Origin: Calliopum simillimum
Lineage: Eukaryota > Arthropoda > Insecta > Diptera > Lauxaniidae
Assembly: GCA_951812925.1 (NCBI GenBank)
Contig: OX638372.1
Span: 88,061,058-88,125,057 of the forward strand
Length of the DNA: 64,000 nt
Direction: 5' to 3'
A program made the position numbers and the translations under genes. The notes below the pieces were generated by a model, which saw nothing but the letters and a program-made list of their open reading frames with translations, was not told where the DNA came from and made no database searches. Of this stretch, positions 36,421-48,192 are shown one piece after another; within the stretch, counting starts at the first letter, position 1; every line of letters starts with the position of its first letter.

Positions 36421-37015
36421 TAGGCAAAAACGCATTTTAGTAATTTATCAATGAATTGTATACAACTTTTGCATTTTCCCATCGATTTTTTTAAGTGGTA
36501 TCTTATTTTCTTCACAAATATATCGTCTATGAAACAAAAACAAAAAAAATTATAAAAAAGTTATTTCTTCTTGTATAAATCTGCAGTTGATTTTGATTTT
36601 TTGTTAATTTTTTCGAAAAAAAAAAAATGTTTTTTTTAGAAATCAATTTATTTCGCCGAAACTAACAAACCAACCAAAAAGTGATGTGAATATCATTTGT
36701 AGGTAATTTAATTACCTTTACGTTTGAATACAAACATTTGTTCTTGAGATATTTGTATTTAAATGGAACTGTCTTTTTTTTGGTCCGAAAAACGAAAATG
36801 ACCGATATTTCAAAAACGACACGAAATAAAAAAAAAAATAATGCGATTTTCAGAATCAGCAGCCCATTTTACATATAAAATGGGGAAAAATTTTTTACTC
36901 ATTTGTTGCATAGTGTTATCAAACACTATAGTAATAATTTTCAAACAGAAATACCATTTTTTTTAACCGTTTATATCAAAAAAAAAAAAAATTCTTTTTT
37001 TGTGTTTAGCGGCGA
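36421..37015. other. No recognised feature
   Basis: AT-rich noncoding DNA with A- and T-runs. Confidence 0.4.
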
Positions 37016-37125
37016 GATTTGAACCGGGAGAACTATATCGTGTGATTAATACACACAATCCGATAGAAGCGCTCATTAGCCATCTGCACCGCTGCCATCA
37101 TTATAACGAAGTTAACTGAAACCCT
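37010..37125 (-). repeat. tRNA-like (SINE-type) segment
   Basis: On the minus strand, TAATGATGGCAGCGG leads to GATGGCTAATGAGCGC (A-box-like) and, about 45 bases on, CCCGGTTCAAATCTCG (B-box-like). The start CAGTTAACTTC...ATAATGATGGC is shared with the tRNA-like segments at 18.65 and 59.28 kb, so this is a family. It is not a functional tRNA gene: there is no clear acceptor stem or terminator. Confidence 0.5.
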
Positions 37126-37288
37126 GTTTTCAAATTACCTTCCACTAAATTATCAAAATTTGCCAAACTGTTCGATAAAGTTTTATAGAAAAAATGTGGC
37201 TTATAACTGAATCAGCTAGTTAGAAGTTAAGTCATTTATTAAAAAAAATCGATGAGCTAGTGCCTAGCGTTTCCTGACCTATTTCATA

Positions 37289-38179
37289 TTGGGTGTATGC
37301 ATTAATTTCCATCGTTTTTCAAAAGATGTCGCCATCAATACATGGTGACTTAAATGTTAGATCAGAAACGTCATATCTGAAGCTTAGGCATCTGTCAACA
37401 ACTCTGCATCATTAGATTTGAAAATTTTCATCCGCATCATAAATTTTACTGTGCTCCAAAACGTCCGAGTTCGTGCCGAAAAAGCAACATTTGCGGGAAG
37501 TTTTACGTCACTACTATATTTCAAAGAAAACAGCTGCCGAAAGTCATCGCATTCTTGTAGAAGTTTATGGGGACTATGCTCCAGCTGAATCAAGCTGTCG
37601 TGAGTGGTAAAAGTGGTGATTTTGATGTCGAAGACAAAGAACGTCCTGGTCAGGACCAGCTAGGTGTGATCCATTATGACCTATTGCCAGGTGGCCAAAC
37701 CATTAATGCTCAACTCTATCGTCAACAATTGATCCGATTGAAGCAGAAAATCCAGGCAGAGCGGCCAACGTATGCGACCAGACACGAGTCAATCATTTTC
37801 CACCACGATAACGCTCGGTCACATATGCTGCCCCAGTCAAAAATTACCTGGAAAACAACGGATGGGAAATTTTGCCTCACCCGCCTTATAGCCCAGACCT
37901 TGCTCCATCAGAATACCATTTGTTCCTATCGATGCAGAATGCCCTATCAGTAATACGGTTCACTTAAGTTCAAGATATCGAAAATTGGCTCGATTCGTTT
38001 TTGGCCGCCAAGCCGGCGCAGTTTTTTTGGGATGGAATCCATAAATTGCCAGAAAGATGGAAAAAAGTAGTGACTAGCGATGGGCAATACTTTGAATAAA
38101 ATACATTGCACCATTTTCTTTAAATAAAGTCTCAAATAAAAAAAATAAAAAAACGATGGAAATTAATGCACACACTCAA
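37289..38179 (+). mobile_element. Mariner deletion derivative A (TIR type GTATGCATTAATTTCC)
   Basis: A TA lies at both ends, and the ends TTGGGTGTATGCATTAATTT and, inverted, TTGAGTGTGTGCATTAATTT match and continue through CCATCGTTTTT. Inside are mariner pieces: KKTAAESHRILVEVYGDYAP, CREW, FDVEDKERPGQ, LGVIHYDLLPGGQTINAQ, FHHDNARSH and LAPSEYHLF in broken frames. Two deletions, one just after CREW and one joining ERPGQ to the region before LGVIHY, are exactly the same as in copy B (48193-49092). The third catalytic Asp is Glu here. It is inactive. The TIRs do not match those of copy B beyond the first 10 or so bases. Confidence 0.88.
37567..37953 (+). pseudogene. Mariner transposase remnant (copy A)
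   Basis: The longest open frame in copy A. It fuses an out-of-frame start to the true frame from FDVEDKERPGQ through LYRQQLIRLKQKIQAERP and FHHDNARSH, then leaves the true frame again before SPDLAPSEYHLF. The product would lack most of the DNA-binding domain and half the catalytic core. The family (mariner with HTH, D...D34D layout) is clear; function is lost. Confidence 0.8.
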
Positions 38180-39340
38180 TATGTATATTGAAAAAGTTTT
38201 GTAAACACATAATACACCTCAGATGTAAGGATCGTATATGAATGGGTTCAAAGGGGAAAAACTTGACCACCCCTAAAAAAATTCAGACGTAAACTTTCAA
38301 AATGCCGAAACACGTGTATTTTTCTTGGCAGATGCAAAAGCCACGGTTTGACACTGAATGTCCGATACATAGATCAAGTTAAACTAACTTTCATTTAAAG
38401 GCATCAATCCTCTCGCTAGTTTATGAAATGTATGTTTAAAACCATTAGCTCAAATTCACATATTTAGAATATTCGCTAGAAATTTCACTTAAATATACAA
38501 ATTATTAAACGTTTTTTTGGAAATTTAAATTTAAAGTGTAGCAGCTGTATTCTAACAAAAATCAATATAAAATTTTATTAATGTTTTATAGCCAGAAGCT
38601 GTACACAAGAAATGAGGACAAATAAAACGAAAACGCGCTTAATTAAATTTTTATTGATGCTCCACGCCATAAAATATGCAAAACATTCGTATGAAAACCA
38701 AATTTGCACAACATGTCAGCAGTAATAAAAATTTAAATTTTACAAACTGTAGTGCTGTAAATTAAATTTACTGCCAAACAACAAATTAAAGTAGAAATAA
38801 AATAAGGAAATCAATGATGAAATACTGAAACCTGATGTGCAGCGAAATTCTGGCCAAGTAATGTATTGCATATTTTATGGATTTAAAGCAGCAATACAAC
38901 AGTTTTTTTAGAACTTGCAAAACGAAAATGTAGAGATAAAGAAAGCTACCTCAATATGTGCACAATAAAAAAGGTTCAATAAAGGATTCTACAAGAAAAT
39001 TGCAAAATATATGAGTCTTCTTTATGTGCAGAGAATTTTGCGAATGACAAAATTCAAGTATTTACGCAGCAAAATATACCCAATGGAAATGCAAAAATAA
39101 AGGGGCAAAGAAAGTGTCCTCCGATGCTGCTAAATGTCTGAATAATTTATTAACATAAAAGTCAGCAAGTCAAAAACTACATTTAACAGGTAAAATATAA
39201 ACGAATTGCTTAGGGTGAACCTTAAATGCTCCAAAATATGTTAAACTAAATTGATACATACCCTACAATATTATTCATATGCTGTTGGGCTTGTACAAAA
39301 TAAACATTTTTGGGCGAATCAGATCCATTTCCTAATCTAC
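38180..39340. other. No recognised gene
   Basis: A short fragment of the GATACACCTCAGATGTAAGGATC repeat lies at 38200-38240. The rest is AT-rich noncoding. Confidence 0.4.
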
Positions 39341-39341
39341 A

Positions 39342-39722
39342 TATTAATACGCAAGACAAAAATTTGTCCTACCTTTCATACTACGTTAAAATTGGATCAC
39401 AACTTTCAATTATACACCATTAGAAAGGTATTTGTATGTAAATGTACACTAAGATAAAATTATTTTAATATTTGGCCATTAAACCAAGCTAAATTAAATG
39501 CAAGAGCTGAAAAGAGGATACAGAGCAAAGAGAAACACAAAAAGCTGACCGACACTGACTTCACGTTTTTTGTTTTCTTTTCGTTTCGTTTCACATTTGT
39601 CATTGTACCAGTTATGATAAATGAGCTTTTCTATTTTGTACCAACTATCAAAAAAGTACTAAAACTGTCCAAAAAGTACCAAAATTATTTAATACATTTG
39701 TGGTCAAATTTTGACCATTGGG
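39342..39722 (+). repeat. Dispersed repeat, AATACGCAAGACAAAAATTTG family, copy 2
   Basis: Direct-orientation partner of 24814-25076, with about 145 extra bases near 39495-39640 (AAATGCAAGAGCTG...TTTCACATTTGTC). It ends at TGGTCAAATTTTGACCAT. Confidence 0.7.
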
Positions 39723-41685
39723 CGATTCTAGTTATAATTAACGCCGAAGAGTAATTTTTTCTTCTATAGCGGGCTTCTAAAAGCATTATGACCTGAGCAA
39801 ATTTTTTCGTCAGCGCTATTTAACTCGACCTCTATGGAATATAATGTGTCGATAGATGTCCAAGGATGACTGAAGAAATTAACGATGTCGAAATAAGTGC
39901 GGATCTCTAAAAACCCCGGAAAAAATTTTCCATATACAAGTGAAAAGCACTCAGTCAGTTTTTCATGTTTCTGCTTTTCACATGTATAGGGACGATATTT
40001 ATTTGCTTGAACAGATTTCTTCTAATTTACCAACTTCGACCCGTTTTCATAAATAATCTGAACTTCATCAAGGTATCAATCCGTTTTATTTTTTTTCTTT
40101 TTTCCTAAACTTTCTGTGGATACAATTAAATCTATGTCGTACTTTCACATTTGAAAGGTTACATTTTGTAATTAATAGGACTGGATTTATTATGTCAAAT
40201 ATAAATTTTTTATGGTATTGCAAAACTATTGGTCAGTTGTCAGCCTTATCAAACTAATCCTTAAGCGAAAAATCAATTTTCTTGCAAACATCGGTCAAAC
40301 AGAGATGAATACAAGAACACATTTTGGAACAGCAATGACGTGTAATGAAAAGTATTCATTATACCGAAAGTCATTGGTCGAAAATGGGAGTTTTTGTTCA
40401 AAAAGTGGGCTTATGTTATTCAAATGCAGAAACCCAATTATGTGGGAGACATAATTTGAGGATTGAACGGAGAGTTTTACATATGATACAAAATTTTTTT
40501 TAAAATTTAAAGTAAAGCCCACTCTAATAAAAACACACACACAGCACACACAAAGAGTAAAATGTATCCTGCAGTAGTAGCACGCACACTTACACACAAC
40601 TTAGCACAATTGAAGAAGAATTCCAACATAAAACATTTAAATGAAAGAAGACGAAGAAGAAAAGTCAATTCAAAGTGAAATTTAAACCAAAAGCGGATTT
40701 AGTGTCTCTAAAGAGATAGCAAAAAGAGGAAAGAAAGAAAGCACTAAGGAAAGAAAACTTTTTGAGAAAATAAAATGAGTGCAGGAAAAACTTGTGGAAA
40801 TTCTTAAGTATTTACAATATCAACAGCAGCAGCAATAGCAACAAGGATACGTACCTAGGTACAGTGGTGAAGTGGTGGTGCATGTTCAACGTCATAAAAG
40901 CAAAGCCAAGTTTCTTGGTAATCGCATGCCAAGTGGTGCTTGATAAAGCGCCAAAAAGGCGGCAACGACAAAAATGTTGCCCTTAAATTTTACCCAGTTA
41001 ATATCGTCGTATGATCTATATTAGAAAAAGTTTTTTTTTTTTGTCCAGGCGTTTGAAAAATGCTACGAAAATAAACTTTGCCTTTTAATAAGAGATAAAT
41101 TCTTTGTTCAAAAGTTAAAACTTTAGTAATTTGTGTAACGATTAAAATCACAGCAAATTGAAGTAATAAATTAACACAATACAACAATGCTGTATACTCT
41201 AAATTTCTATGGACATTATTTAGTGGTATCGCTACAAAAATCAGTGTCGAAAATAATAATATCTCATAAAAGTCGTGGCTTCATTGTACATAATAGCAAT
41301 ACATAGAAATGGATGATTAGGTCAAACAAGTGCGATCTCGAAAAATTTAATACTCTCATGAAAAAATTGAAAAGTAGAATCTTCTGCGAAACTATCGAAA
41401 AAGTGGAAATTTAGCGGAAAACCTCAAGTCAATAGTAATCGAAAACTTTCTGAAAGGATAATGTTAAAAAACATTAAACGATAAAAGTCGGAATAGAATA
41501 ACGTAGAAAAAATCGATAAAAAACCAACTCTTGTATAAACTGCACAAAAAAAAAATATGGTGTAAACTTTTGACTAGACATGGATATGTACCCTTACGTA
41601 CTTTTCAACGCTTAATCCGAATCCGAGGTTAGAATTGATCATATACCTACAGGCTTTCTAGATATCCTTGCTTAAAGTTGCATAA
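39723..41685. other. No recognised gene
   Basis: AT-rich noncoding DNA with a CACACACACAG run near 40533. Short frames in both strands have no family motif. Confidence 0.4.
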
Positions 41686-41840
41686 ATACTTAAGACGGTA
41701 AGCGCAAGCTCTAAGCAAAAACAAGGTGAACTCGGACAAAAGGACGTAGCACCTCCCATATAAGCAAAAGCTTCAAAATGCTATACTGAAAACGTTTTTT
41801 GAGATAATCCATCAAAACTTCACTCAGACACTAAAAACTA

Positions 41841-43099
41841 CAGGGTGGCTGATTCGAACTGTTACCAACTTCAGATATACTTATCTGACAGATGGAATAT
41901 GACAGCTGTCTAAAAATTGGCATGATGTTAGTTCATTCTATTGTCAATAAGTAACCAAAAGCATTTGCGCGTCAATTTATTGAAAATAAAAAATTTTCGA
42001 AATGGAATTCAAACGTAATAGTGTGATTGCACTTTATTTGGCTGGGAAATCGCAACCAGCAATTGTTCGTGAGCTGAAACATTTAAAAGTGAATAAAATG
42101 TTTGTGTATCGGACCATAACACGTTACAATGGTACCGGCAGCGTTGCCAAACGACATGGTGGTGGTCGGAAAATAACTGCAACATCACCAGAAATGGTTC
42201 GAAAGGTGAAGGCCAGAATTGAGCGAAATCCGAGACGCAGTGGCAGACAAATGGCTGCCGAGCTGAAAATATCGCGTGAACGAATGCAACACATATTGTC
42301 AAACAAGCTCGGACTAAAGGCCCTCAAGTTCCAAGGAGTTGTTGCGCTTGCACGCCGCCGGAAATCTGTCACAAATTGTCTTCTCTGATGAGAAAAATTA
42401 CTGTATCCAGCAATATGTAAACAAACAAAATTATTGGGTTTACTTGACAGAGAGGTCCTACGAAAATTTGAATGTTCGTTTGGCCACCAGGACGCAGGCA
42501 CCACCGCATGTGATGGTTTGGGCTGCAGTGACTGCTGATGAGCGCTCACCACTCGTTTTTTTGGCCGCTGGCGTCAAAGTAAACGCCCAGGTGTATCGTG
42601 AATCAGTGTTGGAGGGTGCTTTGCTACCGTGGGCACGCAAACATTTCGGTCGCAAGCCATGGACATTCCAACAAGACTCGGCACCGTCACACAAAGCTCG
42701 TGTGAATCAAGAATGGTTAGAAAAAAACGTTCCTAGCTTCATTTCTGCTCAACAATGACTCTCAAATTCGCCTGATGCGAATTCGCTGGATTTCTCAATC
42801 TGGGGTATGTTGGACAGGAAGGTCTTGACTAAAAAATACCAGAGCGTTGATGCGCTAAAAGTGGCCCTTCAACGAGAATAGCGCAAACTTCCACAAAATC
42901 AAATTCGTGCAGCATGCGACTCGTTCTTCGACCGTCTACGGGCCATAGTTAAGGCCAAAGGTGGCCATATCGAAAATCTCAAGTAGATTCTTAAAATTTG
43001 AAATTTCCCAACAATTATAGCGTTTGATCAATGAAATCTGTGCATGGAAACTAAAAATATAGTCTTTTGAATTGGTAACACTTCGAATCAGCCACCCTG
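41841..43099 (+). mobile_element. Tc1/mariner-class transposon (DD37D, maT-like), 1259 bp
   Basis: TIRs CAGGGTGGCTGATTCGAA and its exact inverse TTCGAATCAGCCACCCTG are flanked by TA on both sides. It lies within a module of the mini-me-like repeat, so the host repeat is older. The encoded transposase is broken (see the coding entry). Full structure, near-perfect ends and few disabling changes indicate a fairly recent insertion. Confidence 0.92.
42002..42986 (+). pseudogene. maT-like transposase (DD37D), broken
   Basis: The first part (42002 on) reads MEFKRNSVIALYLAGKSQPA, an HTH region, then GSVAKRHGGGRKITATSPEM, with the GRKI linker and a second HTH to about LGLKALKFQ (42332). A deletion then shifts the frame; the catalytic half continues from LLRLHAAGNLSQIVFSDEKN (first Asp) through TRTQAPPHVMVWAAVTADE to TFQQDSAPSHKAR (second Asp) and NSPDANSLDFSIWG (third Asp). 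Counting from the second to the third Asp gives 37 residues between, the DD37D spacing of maT elements. Two TGG-type codons have become stops (after FISAQQ near 42758 and after ALQRE near 42880). The C-terminus AIVKAKGGHIENLK ends at TAG 42984-42986. It is not active as it stands. Confidence 0.88.
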
Positions 43100-43490
43100 T
43101 ACAAATGCAAGCTATGAGCAAAAACCATGCGAATTCGGACAAAAGGGTGTGGCACTTCCCATACAAGCAAAAGCTTCAAAGTACTATACTGAAAATTTTT
43201 GTGAGATAATCCAACTGATTTTACTCAGGCAATAAAAACAGTAAAGGCAAGCTCTGAGCAAAAACTAAGCGACCTCGGACAAGGAGTGAGACTTCCCACA
43301 TAAGCAAAAGCTTCAAAATGCTTTACTGAAAACTTTTTTTGAGGTAATCCAACCAAATTTCACTTAGACACTGAGGACAGTTAGTGCAAGATCTGAGCAA
43401 ATGCTATGTGAATTCGGACAAGAGGTTGTAGCACCTCTCGTACTGCAGTATAGGGTATTTAATGATTTGCCAGACCAAAGGTAAACCAAT

Positions 43491-44913
43491 TATTTTTTTT
43501 TTTTTTTTTTTTTTTTTTTGTAGCTTAGTAAAATAAATAATATCACTTTAATTTTTTTAAAAAACTTGTAATACTATAAGGTATTCGAAAATTCTGAATT
43601 TACTAAAACAGTAAGATAATATTTATTTTTTGGGGAGTTATAACTATATTGTCCTGAAGTTCTAGTAAAATTAACTAGAAATAAAATAGTACTAACTATT
43701 TACTTCCCCGTGCATGTCTCCTGCACTTTTAGGTTAAGGTATACGAAAACAAAACTTTGTACAGTAATTCTGCTACCGGATTCACACATAAGGCGCCAAA
43801 TCTGAATCACATCACGTCACATTTTACTTTTATTTTAATTTTATTCTAAATTGCAATTCCTGAATAGATTTTTGGTGAAAATCATATTTCAAAAGATTCA
43901 TGATAGGCATTTGTTATAATTTTTTTTAATTTTTAAGGTCATCGTGAAACATTGCAATTTCATGCACATCTTTTGAATGGAAATTTTGCATTAAACTCAA
44001 TGTGCACAAAAACGCATGAGGATCCGTTACGAACCCGTAACGTACATCAAAAACGAACATAAAACGGATTTGCTTTTAAAAATGTTAATGCTGTGTTTTA
44101 AAAAAAAATAAAAAATTATAAGAAAAATAAAAATTTTATTACGATTTCAGTGTTCAAACCGTGAATAATGGAAGCAAACATAAGCTTGGGTTTCTTACGA
44201 GAACAAACTAAAATCGATTAAGAATTCTTTAAATTTTTCAATGAAATACATACATACTTTCTGAGTAAAACATCACAACCTAAAAATTTCCAAGTCAATA
44301 AAGAAATTAAGACACTCCATCACATTGAAAGAGAGTATCAAAAGTATGCAAAGTTATAAATAAACGTTTCTATAGTAATATTTAATATTTATTACCTACA
44401 CATTACTAACGTAAGCATTTCAATAACCTATTTATAAGCAGCGATAACTAAGTAACATATTGATTAACGCCATAACTTTTTTACCCTTTTATTACCACAA
44501 CTAAGTAGGCACGACAACCCCACTCCACTACCGTGCAACACCCAACACCTAAGTGTTTTCACAAGTTCGCAATAATCGAAATCTTCAACAGTGTCAACAT
44601 ACTAATGCAAATACACATACAAAAACATGCACATGTACACATTAAATAGAGAGGGAGAGAAGAGAGAGAAAAAAAATAACATAAAGTATACAACCGGGTG
44701 TCATTTTCCATTACATTTCATTTACAACTCAAATTAACACCAACTACAACAAAATTACGAATGCAACAATAAAAAGTGTGGATAGATACATATTAAACTG
44801 TTAAGGTATAATTTTTTACGTGTAAAAAGTCGATAAGTTCTGTAAAAAAAAAAATAACGAAAAAGGAAAGAAACTAAAAGTTGGTGCGACTACGAATGAA
44901 AGAGTTACAAAGA
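43491..44913. repeat. T-run, then noncoding with SINE-like fragment
   Basis: A T-run lies at 43493-43518. Segment 43998-44115 (TGTGCACAAAAACG, GATCCGTTACGAACCCGTAACG, AACGGATTTGCTTTTA, then A-rich) is related to 15966-16020 and 16600-16640. A GA-rich microsatellite is at 44649-44670. No gene. Confidence 0.5.
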
Positions 44914-45246
44914 GTGTCCCATAATTCACGCAAGATTTGAATTAAATAGAAAATACATGTTTTTAATTGAATTTTTTTTCTTTTTTATTTAAACATAAAG
45001 TACATAGGATAAGGTATAAGAGCTCCATGGTATAGCTGGCACATACGCACTCTTTTGTCGAAATTTTCCATGACCATTTTGCATTAATATGGCTAAATTT
45101 CTTTGATGCAGCGCTAAATCTACTCCTTCAATGCATTTTTCCTAACCCTAAGCTGTCAGCTAACAAACTGTTTTATTTTTTTGGTCGGCAATACTTTAAC
45201 GCACAAATGCCGGAAAATTCAAATCTTGTTTTAATTACGGGACACC
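44914..45246. mobile_element. MITE with GTGTCCCATAATTCACG ends
   Basis: The ends GTGTCCCATAATTCACGCAAG and, inverted, GTGTCCCGTAATTAAAACAAG, each continuing into ATTTGAAT, match the family of 7217-7865. It is 333 bp with no coding capacity. Confidence 0.72.
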
Positions 45247-46065
45247 TTTAGTCTTTATAATGAAAAAAGAAATTAAAGAAATGGCGTGCAACACAGTGTA
45301 GGTGGTACTGAAAGTGTTGATGGTCGTTGTTTACGTGCGTCTGTGTGTTCTGTGTCATGTCATGACACCGTTATTTAAAAAAAATAAAAAAAAACTTATA
45401 TGTGTATTAGTTTCGTGTGCAAACACTAACGAAATTCGTGTTACGAAAATAACGTCAACGAGTTACTTTATTTCACGTTAACACAAAGAAAAGCAACAAA
45501 AATATATACATTAATGCATACATTTGGTACATTTGTATGCAATGTACTAAAGTAAAATAAAGTATTTTTTTTTTTTGGCAGAGAAAGAAATTAAATCGAA
45601 ATAAAGTAAGAATAATAACATATGACACAAACGCGACAACAAATTTGCAACAAAACGTGTTTTAATCTAATGGTGACATGACAGCAGATGAAATAAACAC
45701 CCACACGATATGTCAAATTGTAAGCACGATTACTAGTGGAGAGGAAAATGCTTAAAAAAAAAATTGTAGCAATATAACGGTATACTAGTTGAACTTGAAG
45801 TTGTAACCTTTAGATTACTTTTCTTTTCGAAAACTTTTTGATAACGTTTTATTCTTGAAGTAGAATTGAAACGTTTTTAGCAACGATTCACGACGTTTTA
45901 CTTTTCACAGTAGAATCATAAACTTTTTGGCTTTAGTAAACAATATTGATATAGCAAAATGTTTTTTATGTGATTTCAGTTACTTTTCGTTTCGAAAGCT
46001 TTTGAATGAAAACGGCAAGGAAAAGATAAAAAACATATCTTTTGTGTTGGAAGCCTTAAGCTCTA
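45247..46065. other. No recognised feature
   Basis: AT-rich noncoding DNA. Confidence 0.4.
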
Positions 46066-46250
46066 CAACAGTGATATTTAAAGCCTATGCCCGCGGGCAC
46101 TAGAGCTTTTGTGCTTAAAAACTTTCCGTATACATTTTCACTCACAGATAAGCGTTCAACAGTATCAGTAGTAGTGCAGATTTGCGTTAAAAATATAAAA
46201 GCTTTCAACAAGCTTTTATGCATTGACAAAAAGCGCTAGTATCGAGTTAA
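46066..46250 (-). repeat. Dispersed repeat, copy 2 of an inverted pair
   Basis: Reverse complement of 29738-29945: AAAGCCTATGCCCGCGGGCAC ... TCACTCACAGATAAGCGTT ... AAAAAGCGCTAGTATCGAGTT. Confidence 0.7.
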
Positions 46251-48190
46251 GTCATCATTGCTCGACAAATAATAATCATGTTTGTACAACAAAAAGTAAC
46301 CGTTTGGGAGATATATGGACTTCTATATGAAACAGATCCTGATACTTTTTATCGTCTGACTCACTTTTTTCATCAAAAAGTTGTCGAAACGAAAAGTATT
46401 TGAAATTTACTCGGTAAAATATAAAAAACTTTGAAGATTTTTGTGGGTTTTTTTTTTTTTTTTTTTTTTGTAGATTCAACAATAAAACATCTTAAGATAC
46501 ATTAAAAAGTCTGAGCAAATACTTGCTAATTTTGGACACTTTTTAAAACGCTTGCATTCTATTTTAAATTTACTTTAGTGCGAAAGTGAAATTAGAAACA
46601 GGGTGGATAGTAGAAATAAAATTATTTGAAGTAGTAATACCACTGGAAGAGTAATAAATTCTAGTACTACTAAACGAAAAAGTAGGAGCGCCTTTGAAAA
46701 ATATTACAAAATTAAGTATGTAGTAGTGCAGTAGAAATTCGAAAAGTTTAAGTTTGTTTATGGTGTGCTGAACATTTGCAATTATGTACTAAACTTTTCT
46801 AAAATATTTGAAAAAGTTAAGACAAAAATTAACTTTTTAAAGTCTCGTGGCAACTTGAACATGTAAAATTGTTAGTAGCATCAGTAAGAATACTGTTCGG
46901 AAAAACAAAATTCCTACTCGCTAATAAAGTAAAATTTATTGCAAAAAACAGTAGTACTACTTACATATTTGATGTTGTAAGTCTATTTAGAAATTGTGAT
47001 ATTGCTTGAATAAGTAATACCCCAAGGACTAAAAAATTAAACAACAAGTACTTAGTATAGCTTTCAAAGCGTGAATAGCACTATTCAAATAGTACTGCGA
47101 TTTGCTTAGTAATCCTCGAAGCATGGTGATTTTTTAAGTTTGTTTACAAAATTGACAACAGAGCCAATTTGCTTTTGGGAATATTGCGGAATCCGATACA
47201 TGGCTTCCCATTTCTATTCCTTATAAAAGTTTCCAGTTGGGTATCTTAACAACAAATACCCAGCATAAATTTTTACTACTTGGTCTTAATTTTTTTTTTT
47301 TGTTTCTTTTTAATGGTATATGGTTGATAAATGTAAAAGTACAAAATGTTTATTTTAGTCTGCTTGAAAAGATTCTCAAGGTCATGGTTACGTCGTTTAA
47401 ATTTTGTGCTGTTATCTTCACATTCCCTTTCGTTGTTGCCGTGTCGTTCTTATCCTCTCTTTCCTTCTTTTCGCCGCACTTTATCTGCTTAAAGCCAATA
47501 CCTGCTAACACACATTTAATACTTTTGACCTTTGTACGTGTCTTAGTTTATGGTTTTTGCAGTCTTTTTAATATTTTTTTTATTTTTATCCAATTTTTAT
47601 CCTTTTGCTTTCTGGACATTTTTTCTTTTTTCTTTTATATAGTAATGATAAATGTTCATTTTCTTTTTTGGTGCGGCTACTATGTTCGTTGGACTATACA
47701 ATGGGGTTTTTCGTAAAAAAAAAAAAAGTGCCCAAACGTTAATGAAATCACCACAAATACACAAGCATACTTTCAGGCAGAAAAAAAATTGTTTTAAAAC
47801 CCTAAATAATTGCAGTTATACAAGCTGCTACGTATTATTTTATATACCGAAAACACAATTTATAATATACTTTTAGGCGCGTTTTACTTAAGAGTAAAAT
47901 ATACTTTGTATAAATTTTCAATTTAACTTTAAGGTTACAAGGGCTAATTTGCTTGTCAGACTTTGGTGTGACGGTAAAAATTAAAATTTTTAATTTATGC
48001 GTTTCATTGTAACGGGCGTGACATGGGTGCAGTTTTAAAAATTACACACTCAAGGTATTTTCTTAACTTTTTTGTCACATTAAGTAAAATATTGTTCAAA
48101 TTGTATTTATTGCAAAGTTTGCACAGAATATCTCTTTTAAGTGACAAGGAGAAAATGTGAATAAGAGACAATTTAGGTAATGTTTATAAA
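46251..48190. other. No recognised gene
   Basis: AT-rich noncoding DNA. The 159-residue frame at 47237-47716 is Phe/Leu-rich from T-rich composition, has no family motif and no matching splice or start context, so I do not call it a gene. Confidence 0.45.
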
Positions 48191-48192
48191 TA

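Larger units (their letters stand above)
41690..43490 (+). repeat. Mini-me/DINE-like repeat, copy 3, headless and split by a transposon
   Basis: Tandem modules AGCAAAAACAAGGTGAACTCGG, CACCTCCCATATAAGCAAAAGC and TTTTTTGAGATAATCCA run from 41700, break at 41840 for the transposon 41841-43099, resume at 43102 (CAAATGCAAGCTATGAGC) and end with GATTTGCCAGACCAAAGG near 43480. The microsatellite-bearing head is missing. Confidence 0.75.

Noticed and set aside
47237..47716. 159-residue hydrophobic ORF
   Set aside because: T-rich composition explains the Phe/Leu content; no motif, no splice or promoter support, no homologue recognised.
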